61,538 nt of DNA from an uncultured Ignavibacteria bacterium (GTDB lineage: Bacteria; Bacteroidota; Ignavibacteria; Tepidaquicellales; Tepidaquicellaceae). The stretch lies in contig CALEVL010000271.1 in NCBI GenBank assembly GCA_937924675.1, positions 1-61,538 of the forward strand, read 5' to 3'. This document shows, piece after piece, positions 24,820 to 33,002 of this stretch (position 1 is its first letter; each line of letters begins with the position of its first letter). Position numbers and translations under genes: made by a program. Under the pieces are notes generated by a model. The model did no database searches and was not told the DNA's origin. It was given only the letters and a program-made list of their open reading frames with translations.

Positions 24820-27189
24820 ATGTTGTTTTCTTCTAAAATTCTTAGTGGAAACCAAAACAAAGGCAGAATCCGCTTAATGCGGGTTCTGCTGTTTTTTTTC
24901 GCGTATATTATCTTGTGCGGCACAGTCAAGGCATCTAATAACTATGGAGCATTGTCAGGTAAAGTTATAGACAAGGAGAACAATACAATACTCTCACTTG
25001 TAACAATTAAGGCGTTCAAGGAAAACTCTAGTGAATTTATTCAGACCACTTCGGATATTTCCGGAGCATACATGTTTGCAAGACTCGATGAAGGCATGTA
25101 TGAAATCAGAGCAAAACTAATTGGTTATAAAGATTTTTCCGCAAAGATATACATTCAGCAATCTGCTTCCAAAGAACTTGATATTTTCATGGAGGTTTCA
25201 GGAATAGAGATTGAAAAGATCAATGTTACTTCCACAAAGACCGAGATTACGCTTCAGCAAACGCCCTCATCAATCTCAATTGCTAATGCAGAAGAGACCA
25301 GTAAGAAGAATATTCTCACTTTTGATAATATTTTGGAGGAAGTTCAGGGAGTGACTGTTAGCCGTTCAAGCGGTATAAATGTCAGCTCTCTGTCTATAAG
25401 AGGTTCATCTGACGTTGCAGGAGGCGGAATTGGAAATAGAGTACTTCTTCTTTTGGACGGCAGACCTTCTCTTACCGGTGACTCAAAAGGTGCTTTGTGG
25501 TCATTGATTCCTGTATCAATAATAGAGCGAACAGAAGTCGTCAAAGGCGCTTTCTCTTCGCTTTACGGTTCAAGTGCCATCGGTGGTGTGGTTAATGTGA
25601 TAACTAAAAAGCCAACTTATAAAGCATTTACCGGAATCAATCTCAAGTATGGATTTTACGAGAAACTCAACGATAGCCTGGGCTTTACAGATAACATGCA
25701 GTCATTTTCGGGCGCAGACATAATACACAGTAATACTCATGATAAGTTTTCTTATTTGCTTAACTTTAACTATCTGGGTAACGATGGACATTCACAACAA
25801 CAAAAATATGACTTCTTTGGACTCATAGGAAAGTTCACTTATGATCTTCTCAGTAATAGGGACCTGGAAGTTACACTGCAATACACGGACTCCGATAGTG
25901 ATTTTCCCCACTACTGGAGAAAGGATGCAGGACAAGTAGCAGAGCCATACAAGGTTGCTGATTATTATCTCGGCGATCTCATAAAGAAGAAGACTAACAG
26001 CTATGATCTTTCTTACAGAGCAGTTCCAAATGCTAATTCAAAGTACACTACCCGATTCTATTATTACTATCTCAACAGCAATTCAATTTATAATCCGAAT
26101 AATCCGGTCTCAATAGAGTTTGCAGATTCCGGTGCAGCTCTGAATACATTCATAGATTCATACAACATTGGAAATATTTCCCAAGCGGATTTTCAGATCG
26201 GCAAATCCAATTACTTGATTGCCGGGCTGGATTTTCAGATGAATATTGTGAAGTCTGATCCAGAGGAAATCCTTTACGGAAATCAGCAAATGAATAATTT
26301 TGGGATTTTTGCGCAGGATCAGATAAAAATGATATCCGACAAGAACGGAAATGCACTGCTTGTCTCCACAATAGGTGCCAGAGCAGATTACAACAAAGTA
26401 ATTTCCGGCATAGAATCATTTCAGTTAAGTCCGAAGATTTCATTTGTCTATACACCGGAATTAAGTAATAATATCTGGGACAACACAGCCTTCAGGCTGC
26501 TTGCGGGCAGAGCCTTCAGAGCTCCATCCATTGCGGAGATCTATTTTAAGAAGGAACTTTTCGGTGGAATTGATTTCACTTATAATCCAAATCTCAGACC
26601 GGAAGATATGATCTCGGCAGAGATTGGGTTCAGAAAGCAATATCTTAACAGGTTTACATTTGACATGTCACTCTTCTACAATTTTTATAATGATCTTATT
26701 CAGTACGTTAATATCGGAACAAGCTTATATGGACCGTTTCAGGTTCAGAATTTAGCCAAAGCTCAAATCAAGGGGTTTGAAGCATATATAGATTATAACT
26801 CAACGATGAAACTTGGGGAAAAAGACTTTTCATATTATTTCAATGTAGGTTATACCTATTTGGATGCCCGCGATTTGTCTTCGGAAAGAGAAAATGACTT
26901 TCTGCCTTATAAACCTTCTCACAATTTCAACTTCACTGCTAATATGGGTTATAGCGGTTTTGATCTGAATATAAATGGAAGATATCTGAGTGCAATAGAT
27001 GAAGTTCTGTTTTATGACCTTGAAGAACCTGATGCATATTTTCTGCTTAATGCGAAGCTGAGCAAGAGCTTTGGAAAAGTAATAGCATTTATAGCTGCCA
27101 ATAACATACTGAATTCATCATACCAGGAACTTGAGAGAATTCAGGCACCGAACAGAAACTATACCACCGGAATATCGCTGGAATTCTGA
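24820..27189 (+). CDS. TonB-dependent outer membrane receptor
   Basis: The receptor (789 aa from ATG 24820, or 770 aa from ATG 24877) imports a scarce ligand across the outer membrane using TonB energy. It has a signal peptide (core LLFFFAYIILCGTVKA), a carboxypeptidase-regulatory-like domain (about 45-120), a plug domain (about 140-260, with LSIRGSSDVAGGGIGNRVLL and SSLYGSSAIGGVVNVI) and a 22-strand barrel ending TTGISLEF. The plug resembles vitamin B12/iron receptors (BtuB or FepA-like) but the ligand cannot be read. ATG 24820 has AAGGTG about 10 bases upstream; ATG 24877 lies inside a strong terminator-like hairpin. Confidence 0.88.
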   Translation: MLFSSKILSGNQNKGRIRLMRVLLFFFAYIILCGTVKASNNYGALSGKVIDKENNTILSLVTIKAFKENSSEFIQTTSDISGAYMFARLDEGMYEIRAKLIGYKDFSAKIYIQQSASKELDIFMEVSGIEIEKINVTSTKTEITLQQTPSSISIANAEETSKKNILTFDNILEEVQGVTVSRSSGINVSSLSIRGSSDVAGGGIGNRVLLLLDGRPSLTGDSKGALWSLIPVSIIERTEVVKGAFSSLYGSSAIGGVVNVITKKPTYKAFTGINLKYGFYEKLNDSLGFTDNMQSFSGADIIHSNTHDKFSYLLNFNYLGNDGHSQQQKYDFFGLIGKFTYDLLSNRDLEVTLQYTDSDSDFPHYWRKDAGQVAEPYKVADYYLGDLIKKKTNSYDLSYRAVPNANSKYTTRFYYYYLNSNSIYNPNNPVSIEFADSGAALNTFIDSYNIGNISQADFQIGKSNYLIAGLDFQMNIVKSDPEEILYGNQQMNNFGIFAQDQIKMISDKNGNALLVSTIGARADYNKVISGIESFQLSPKISFVYTPELSNNIWDNTAFRLLAGRAFRAPSIAEIYFKKELFGGIDFTYNPNLRPEDMISAEIGFRKQYLNRFTFDMSLFYNFYNDLIQYVNIGTSLYGPFQVQNLAKAQIKGFEAYIDYNSTMKLGEKDFSYYFNVGYTYLDARDLSSERENDFLPYKPSHNFNFTANMGYSGFDLNINGRYLSAIDEVLFYDLEEPDAYFLLNAKLSKSFGKVIAFIAANNILNSSYQELERIQAPNRNYTTGISLEF
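24863..24899 (+). terminator. Terminator-like hairpin inside the 5' end of the TonB receptor gene
   Basis: GCAGAATCCGC (24863-24873) pairs over 11 bp (one G-T) with GCGGGTTCTGC (24879-24889) around a 5-nt loop, then TG and eight T residues (24892-24899). This is a textbook intrinsic terminator, yet it lies in the first 27 codons of the receptor frame from 24820 and contains the alternative start ATG 24877. It could end lipoprotein transcripts or act as an attenuator controlled by leader translation. Confidence 0.75.
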
Positions 27190-27631
27190 GTACATTCCGG
27201 CGAACGCTGTTGTAACATTCAAAAACCCAAACAACTCAATCTCATTCTAAGTATTGAATGGACAGTAATACTGATAAGTATAAACACACATGCAATATGA
27301 GTATGTTTACTCATATTCATTGAGTGTAGACCTCTATGTCAGCTCAATCTCTTTCTGCCTATTTTTGTAATGAAGCTTGGATGGCTTTATCACTTTCGAA
27401 CCGCTGCAATTTACTGCGTTTCAAAGCTTCCATTTTTTGCCCCGCTTCACTTTGTTCCGGCCCCAAACCGGAACTTTCCTTTTATGTGAAAATTTATTAC
27501 TCTTTCATTATACCTTTGAAATCCTCACCCGCATGGCATATTTTGCAAAGTTTGAAAAGTCATTGCAATATCAGACAATCGTATTGACACAATCTTTCTC
27601 AAAATTATTACTTAAAATAAACAAAAGACAA
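27190..27631 (+). promoter_or_regulatory. 442-bp gap with inverted repeats and promoter-like motif
   Basis: No convincing gene is seen here; short open frames in this stretch lack family resemblance and a binding site. It holds a perfect 10-bp inverted repeat with a 4-nt loop (AATATGAGTA at 27294-27303, TACTCATATT at 27308-27317), a 7-bp hairpin GTTCCGG/CCGGAAC at 27454-27474, and TTGACA at 27584-27589 with TATTAC 16 bases later, a possible promoter about 14 bases ahead of the assigned start of the next gene. Confidence 0.5.
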
Positions 27632-28573
27632 TTGAGACTTAAACTGCCGTTATCGAAAAATTCTGGTTTGAAGGCAATTTTTTTAATTCTTGCTGTATTG
27701 ATGCTCTGTAATTCACAAATACAAGCACAAGGTTGCAGTGATGCTGGTTTCTGCACCGTGCACGGCCTTAATGCTGATAATCAGCAGACATTATTGATGA
27801 ACAATGTGAGAGTAGGAGTGAATAACGGAAAGGGTGACAATGATATAAAGATCTGGAGTACTTACTTTGAGTATAGCAGACTGTTGAGTAAGAGTTTCAG
27901 TCTCGGAGCAAAGATTACGTATATTTCCGAATCTACACCGTCTTTATCAAACAGCGGCGCTTCTGATATTTTTCTGAGTGGAAATTATGTCATGGAGAAC
28001 AATCTAAATATTGTAGCCGGTGTGAAAATTCCTCTGAATAGCGCTGATACTAAATTTGACAGTCTGAATGTTGGGCTTCCGATGGGCTTTCAAACAAGTC
28101 TTGGAACGTTTGACCTGATACTCGGCTTCGGCTACAAAATTAATGACTTCAAGATTGACTTTGGATATCAGCAACCGTTGAGCCAGAACAGTAATACATA
28201 CTTGTCAACCAGCTTTCCTCCGGGTGCTCCATTTGGACAGTATCTGTCAACGAACAAGTTTGAAAGAAAACCCGACATTCTGCTTAGAGCCGCTTATGAT
28301 TTCAGACCATCAAAGAATTGGATAATTACTCCCGGAATTCTACCGATAATGCATCTTGGAAATGATCAGTTTACCGACAGTTCAGGTGCAGTGCAGACAA
28401 TTGATGGTTCGGAAGGTTTAACATTCAATGCCAGCCTCATTGTAGAGTATGTCATCAACCGGAACAATTCAATTGTGTTCGGAGCTGCCGGACCGCTCGT
28501 CACAAGAGATTCACGACCCGACGGATTAGGCAGAAAGTATTTGCTGAACCTGGATTATAAGATAGCATTCTAA
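27632..28573 (+). CDS. Outer membrane beta-barrel protein with CSDAGFC motif
   Basis: The start is put at TTG 27632 (313 aa): it gives a proper signal peptide (core LKAIFLILAVLMLCN, cleavage near QAQ-GC), whereas the open frame reaching back to 27377 has no membrane-protein or family character before that. The mature N-terminus is GCSDAGFCTVHGL, with two cysteines, followed by paired beta strands typical of an outer membrane barrel ending LNLDYKIAF. I loosely recall this N-terminal cysteine motif in Bacteroidota barrel proteins next to TonB receptors. The cysteines might bind metal or form a disulfide. No terminator is visible. Confidence 0.7.
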   Translation: MRLKLPLSKNSGLKAIFLILAVLMLCNSQIQAQGCSDAGFCTVHGLNADNQQTLLMNNVRVGVNNGKGDNDIKIWSTYFEYSRLLSKSFSLGAKITYISESTPSLSNSGASDIFLSGNYVMENNLNIVAGVKIPLNSADTKFDSLNVGLPMGFQTSLGTFDLILGFGYKINDFKIDFGYQQPLSQNSNTYLSTSFPPGAPFGQYLSTNKFERKPDILLRAAYDFRPSKNWIITPGILPIMHLGNDQFTDSSGAVQTIDGSEGLTFNASLIVEYVINRNNSIVFGAAGPLVTRDSRPDGLGRKYLLNLDYKIAF

Positions 28574-28657
28574 CAGACGCAGTAAAAATTTGTTACGCGG
28601 TATTTCGTTTCACGAAGTTCAAAAAGATCCGCTTTCTATAATCAAAACCATTCAACA

Positions 28658-29266
28658 ATGTCAACAATTGTTCAAAAAGCTGCAAGCAGTGTAAAGAACT
28701 GGTGGATTTACCTTATTATCGGCGTATTTCTGATTTTAAGCTCAATCTATATTTTCATGACTCCATTGGCAAGTTTCGTTTCTCTTGCATTAGTGTTTTC
28801 CATTATGATGCTTTTTGACGGCATTGGAACGGTCATCACATCCATAACTAACAGAGATATTATTAAGGGTTGGGGATGGCATTTAGCTATAGGTCTTATA
28901 GGCACTTTGATTGGAGCAGGGCTTATTTCTCACCCTGCTGTTACAATGATCATATTGCCTTTTTATGTTGGTTTCTGGACTTTGATGAAAGGAAGTTTTC
29001 TTATTGGCATCTCATTTGACATGAAATCAAATGATTCAGGCAGTTGGTGGATGATGCTCATATTTGGAATACTTGTTTCGGTCTTTGCAATGCTGATGAT
29101 ACTTAATCCGTTCTTTGGAGCATCAGCTATTGTCAATCTTACTGGAATGACAATCTTATTAACGGGACTTGCACTTGTATTTCTTTCATTTAAACTCCAT
29201 CACATCAAGGGAAATATTAAGGAGCTGAAGGAAAATTTAAAAGAAAAGATCTCAGGGTTGAAGTAA
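28658..29266 (+). CDS. HdeD/DUF308 family membrane protein
   Basis: The product (202 aa) has six membrane helices arranged as three similar hairpins, with the family pattern WWIYLIIGVFLILSSIYIF, SLALVFSIMMLFDGIG and NLTGMTILLTGLALVFLSF. A charged C-terminal amphipathic tail follows. HdeD in enteric bacteria helps in acid resistance at high cell density; in other groups the function is unknown. It is monocistronic and followed by a strong terminator shared with the convergent T9SS gene. Confidence 0.85.
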   Translation: MSTIVQKAASSVKNWWIYLIIGVFLILSSIYIFMTPLASFVSLALVFSIMMLFDGIGTVITSITNRDIIKGWGWHLAIGLIGTLIGAGLISHPAVTMIILPFYVGFWTLMKGSFLIGISFDMKSNDSGSWWMMLIFGILVSVFAMLMILNPFFGASAIVNLTGMTILLTGLALVFLSFKLHHIKGNIKELKENLKEKISGLK

Positions 29267-29321
29267 CAGAGTCAGCTGTAATGCAGAAGTCGTTGAGTCA
29301 ATTTCATAGGTCAATGAATTC

Positions 29322-29355
29322 AAAAGTGCGGAAGAGAATCTTTTCCGCACTTTTT
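29322..29355. terminator. Bidirectional intrinsic terminator between convergent genes
   Basis: AAAAGTGCGGAA (29322-29333) and TTCCGCACTTTT (29343-29354) form a perfect 12-bp stem with a 9-nt loop. The T-rich end on the plus strand and the A-rich start (T-rich on the minus strand) let it serve both the HdeD-like gene and the minus-strand T9SS cargo gene. Confidence 0.88.
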
Positions 29356-29397
29356 ATATTACCCCAGATGAATTAATGAATGAATGAAAGTCTCAGG

Positions 29398-30477
29398 TTA
29401 TTTTACGAACATCATATTTCTTACATCTCTATAATCACCGGCCTTCAAAATGTAATAGTAAATTCCGCTTGATAAACCTTCACCGGAAAAATCAACCGAA
29501 TAATTTCCGGGAAGTACAACTTCGTTTATAAGTGTTGAGACTTTGTTTCCCAAAGCATTGTAAATCTCCAGTTTCACGTCTGCCCGTTCAGGAATTGCAA
29601 AGTTAATCCTGGTAGTTGGATTGAACGGGTTAGGATAATTCTGACCCAGTTCAAAATTTACCGGCGTCTGTCCTGAAATAGGTTCAATTGCAACAGGCGG
29701 ATTTGAAAGTTCTTTAACTGCACCGGGTATAAAGAATGCAACAGGAAATCCTACTCCTGTTAAATCAACATTGACACTTGGCACGACATCCCTGATTATC
29801 CAAATACCGGAAGCAATATATACTGTGTCAGGTCTGGTTACGATCGGAACATATACAGTTGGAAACGGAGGGATGCTGATTCCGTAACTGAGAATTGCAG
29901 AAATGATGAACTTCTTTGCGAGATACGTTCCGTTTACTGTAGTTACATTCTGATCATTCAGTCTTCTGCCGGTTGAAGAAACCCGGATGGGATATTGCGT
30001 GCCGCTTATTGTAATGGTTGTGTCCCTTGAAAGAAAAGTATAATTTGTGTTCACTGTCTGTGCAAAGCGGTATGTCTCATACCACCCGTCAAGTGATCTC
30101 AAGAATGCAATTAAGGTAGAATCGAGTATTGTTAATGAATCCAATAATCCAAGTAAATTAATATAGCTGGATGCATTTGTACCCTGAAAATTGTAATACA
30201 GAGAGTCGGTATATGGTGATGGCTGACCAATTGACAGAAGGCCGGACTTTGACAGGACCTTGCTTGCAGTAAGCCCCTGATAATTTGTAACAGCAGCAAA
30301 AGAATCAATCTGATAAGTTCTCAGATTCTCAATAGGATTATTCAGCGAATCAAGAGGAGTATTGCTGTAATACCATTTGTAACCCGTTGAGGGTGGAAAG
30401 TAAGTCGATGCATTCTGTGCTTGCACAATCTGTGAAATAAAGATCAGCAACAAAGTACTCAATAATCTGGTAATCAT
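29398..30477 (-). CDS. Secreted protein with type IX sorting domain
   Basis: The start is taken at the ATG ending at 30477 (359 aa), which gives the compact signal peptide ITRLLSTLLLIFISQIVQAQ; a longer frame to 30516 adds 13 residues. The mature part begins with ASTYFPPSTGYKWYYSNTPL, a feature of many FCB secreted proteins that start with a short 'amount of substance'-type domain; no enzyme family is recognised. The C-terminal 80 residues form a type IX sorting domain: LGQNYPNPFNPTTRINFAIP, VKLEIYNALGNKVSTL and SSGIYYYILKAGDYRDVRNM. It stands alone between two convergent/divergent neighbours. Confidence 0.8.
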   Translation of the reverse strand: MITRLLSTLLLIFISQIVQAQNASTYFPPSTGYKWYYSNTPLDSLNNPIENLRTYQIDSFAAVTNYQGLTASKVLSKSGLLSIGQPSPYTDSLYYNFQGTNASSYINLLGLLDSLTILDSTLIAFLRSLDGWYETYRFAQTVNTNYTFLSRDTTITISGTQYPIRVSSTGRRLNDQNVTTVNGTYLAKKFIISAILSYGISIPPFPTVYVPIVTRPDTVYIASGIWIIRDVVPSVNVDLTGVGFPVAFFIPGAVKELSNPPVAIEPISGQTPVNFELGQNYPNPFNPTTRINFAIPERADVKLEIYNALGNKVSTLINEVVLPGNYSVDFSGEGLSSGIYYYILKAGDYRDVRNMMFVK

Positions 30478-30600
30478 GGTTGTATAATTTATTATGATGA
30501 AAATTATCAATACCAATGACGTAAAGCAAAATCAAAATTTTTCTTTGCATATGAAGTTACTTTGATTATACATATACTTGCCGTTGAAAAAATCTCACAA

Positions 30601-31455
30601 ATGAAAATAGGGGACTACACAATACTACCGGTACAGACCGGACTCTTCAAGCTAGACGGCGGCGCCATGTTCGGAGTTGTTCCAAAAAATCTATGGCAGA
30701 AGAGCAATCCTTCTGATGAGCAAAACAGGATTGACATGTGTACAAGAGCACTGCTTCTGATTTCTGATAAGAAAAAAATACTTGTTGATACAGGAATTGG
30801 ATATAAACTCGCCGAAAAGCTTAACTCAATTTATGCAGTTGATTTCAGTGAATATACTCTTGAGAAAGGACTGAGCGTTTACGGATTATCAAAATCAGAC
30901 ATTACCGATGTTATACTTACTCATCTTCATTTCGATCATGCCGGAGGCAATACAATATTTGACGAAAATAAGAATGCAGTCCCGGCATTTCCAAACGCCG
31001 TTTACCATGTTCAGAAAGAGCAGTATGAATGGGCATTAAATCCGACTGACAGAGACCGTGCAAGCTTTTTTCCGGAAAATTACAAGCCACTCGAAACAGC
31101 CGGCAGGCTGGCTTTTACAGAAGGTGAGCACGAGTTCGATGAGTTCATTACGCTGCTCCCTGTAAACGGACATACCAGCCATATGCAGCTTGTTAAGCTC
31201 ACTGACGGAGAAGAGACATTATTGTATCTTGCAGATCTTGTTCCGACTGCCGGACATATTCCTGCTCCTTTTATAATGGGTTATGATTTGTACCCGCTTA
31301 CCACTCTAGATGAAAAGAAGAAGTATCTTAAATTGATTGCCGATAATAAATGGACAGTTGTTTTCGAGCACGATCCTTACAATGAATGCGCAAAGATTGC
31401 TTTTGACGGAAAGAATTATTCGGCTGTTGAAAGATTCAACCTAAATGACAGATAA
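30601..31455 (+). CDS. MBL-fold hydrolase, lactonase-like
   Basis: ATG 30601 is the most likely start (284 aa) because it aligns with the family beginning MKIGDYTILPVQTGLF; a frame to 30562 adds 13 residues. The metal motif is THLHFDHAGG (His108, His110, Asp112, His113) with the third ligand in VNGHTSHMQ and the bridging Asp in LYLADLVPT. Proteins of this group include N-acyl-homoserine lactonases and quinolone-degrading enzymes, but many have unknown substrates. It is followed after 11 bases by a sodium/solute symporter gene. Confidence 0.88.
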   Translation: MKIGDYTILPVQTGLFKLDGGAMFGVVPKNLWQKSNPSDEQNRIDMCTRALLLISDKKKILVDTGIGYKLAEKLNSIYAVDFSEYTLEKGLSVYGLSKSDITDVILTHLHFDHAGGNTIFDENKNAVPAFPNAVYHVQKEQYEWALNPTDRDRASFFPENYKPLETAGRLAFTEGEHEFDEFITLLPVNGHTSHMQLVKLTDGEETLLYLADLVPTAGHIPAPFIMGYDLYPLTTLDEKKKYLKLIADNKWTVVFEHDPYNECAKIAFDGKNYSAVERFNLNDR

Positions 31456-31466
31456 GAATATCCTAA

Positions 31467-32945
31467 ATGAATTTTTCTGTCTTCGATTACGGTGTTGTAG
31501 TAATTTACATGGTCGCAGTTGCTGCTGTAGGCATAATTTCATCGGGGAAACAAAAATCTGCCAACGACTACTTTCTCGGCTCAAAGAAAATCCCATGGTG
31601 GGCAGTATGCTTTTCGGTTGTTGCCACTGAAACAAGCACGCTGACATTTATCAGCATTCCGGGGCTTGCATATCTGACCAATATGAATTTTCTTCAGCTT
31701 GCAATGGGCTTCATTATTGGAAGAATCATTGTAGCAGCTATTTTTATTCCGAGATATTATGCGGGAAACCTTGAGACTGCATATCAATTTCTCGGCAACA
31801 GATTCGGTGAGCCAATGAGAAAATATGCTTCGGTAACTTTTATAGTTTTAAGAATTTTTGCAGACGGAGTCAGACTGTTTACTACAGCCATACCGGTTAA
31901 GTTTATAACAGGACTTGGATATACTGAATGTATTCTAATTGTCGGAGTTATAACTGTTGTTTACTCTTACATTGGCGGGATTAAGGCAGTTATATGGACA
32001 GATGTAATTCAAATGTTCGTTTATATGTTTGGAGCAGCAGTTTCATTTGTTATAATTTTGCAAATGCTCCCGGGCGGGTGGGATGATGTATTGAAGTTTG
32101 CAGTTCCGGCAGACAAGTTTCAGATCTTCTCGATGCCAAAGAGTTTTGCCGATATGTTTACCGGAGGTTACAATATTTTCGGCGGACTCCTGGGCGGTGC
32201 CTTTCTTGCCATGGCATCACATGGAACAGATCAGATGATGGTGCAAAGACTGCTCACATGCAAAGATGTTGCTTCTTCCAAGAAGGCAGTTGTACTCAGC
32301 GGAGTTATCGTTTTCTTCCAGTTTGCTGTCTTCCTTATCATTGGAATAATGCTTTATTCATTATATGAGGGAGCCGACTTTAAGAGTCTGAGCATGAACG
32401 GAAAGAGTCTTACAAAGTCTGACGAGATCTTCCCAATGTTCATTGTAAGCAGCTTGCCTGTGGGAATTGCCGGACTCATTGTGGCAGGATTGCTCTCTGC
32501 ATCCATGTCAACTCTGTCATCAGTTTTCAATTCACTTGCTTCCACAACTATCTTTGACCTAATGAAGGGGAGCAAGTTGTTCACTTCCGAGGAACAGAAG
32601 CTTAAGTATTCCAGACTCGCAACTCTCTTCTGGGCTGTTGTCATAATGCTTACCGGTTTATTGTTTGAAAGCGAAACTAATCCGGCGGTTGATTTTGCAC
32701 TTAGAATTCAGTCATTGATATATGGCGGATTACTGGGAGTGTTTTTAATAGGAGTGCTTATGAAATCTGCTGATCTTAAAACTGCTCTTATATCTTATAC
32801 GATGGCAATTCTGGTTTTGGTAACTCTGTTCTTGCTTCCTAAGTTTGGATTAATGCCTGCGCTGAATCTCACTTGGTTTACTTTCTTTGGAGTCATAGTT
32901 GCATTCGTCACTGCTTTTCTTACCATTAAGTTTAGAAGATCCTGA
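31467..32945 (+). CDS. Sodium:solute symporter family protein
   Basis: The protein (492 aa) has about 13 membrane helices with the SSS signatures: DYFLGSKKIPWWAVCFSVVATETSTLTF, GVITVVYSYIGGIKAVIWTDVIQMFVYMFGA and GLLSASMSTLSSVFNSLAS (each shown only in part). The serine/threonine-rich helix holds the sodium site. Substrate is uncertain; members of this group carry sugars, monocarboxylates, nucleobases or amino acids. The gene starts 11 bases after the MBL hydrolase, with which it may share a transcript. Confidence 0.9.
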   Translation: MNFSVFDYGVVVIYMVAVAAVGIISSGKQKSANDYFLGSKKIPWWAVCFSVVATETSTLTFISIPGLAYLTNMNFLQLAMGFIIGRIIVAAIFIPRYYAGNLETAYQFLGNRFGEPMRKYASVTFIVLRIFADGVRLFTTAIPVKFITGLGYTECILIVGVITVVYSYIGGIKAVIWTDVIQMFVYMFGAAVSFVIILQMLPGGWDDVLKFAVPADKFQIFSMPKSFADMFTGGYNIFGGLLGGAFLAMASHGTDQMMVQRLLTCKDVASSKKAVVLSGVIVFFQFAVFLIIGIMLYSLYEGADFKSLSMNGKSLTKSDEIFPMFIVSSLPVGIAGLIVAGLLSASMSTLSSVFNSLASTTIFDLMKGSKLFTSEEQKLKYSRLATLFWAVVIMLTGLLFESETNPAVDFALRIQSLIYGGLLGVFLIGVLMKSADLKTALISYTMAILVLVTLFLLPKFGLMPALNLTWFTFFGVIVAFVTAFLTIKFRRS

Positions 32946-33002
32946 CAAATAATCAAACTGAACATATGAAAAATATTTTTCAGCTCCCTCATTTCGCATA
33001 TC

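Noticed and set aside
27454..27474. GTTCCGG/CCGGAAC hairpin as terminator of the TonB receptor gene
   Set aside because: It lies about 265 bases after the stop and has a broken T run; not convincing as a terminator by itself.
27336..27587. Short plus-strand frames in the long gap before the CSDAGFC barrel gene
   Set aside because: No family, no binding site, and the sequence carries repeats and hairpins suggestive of a leader rather than coding.
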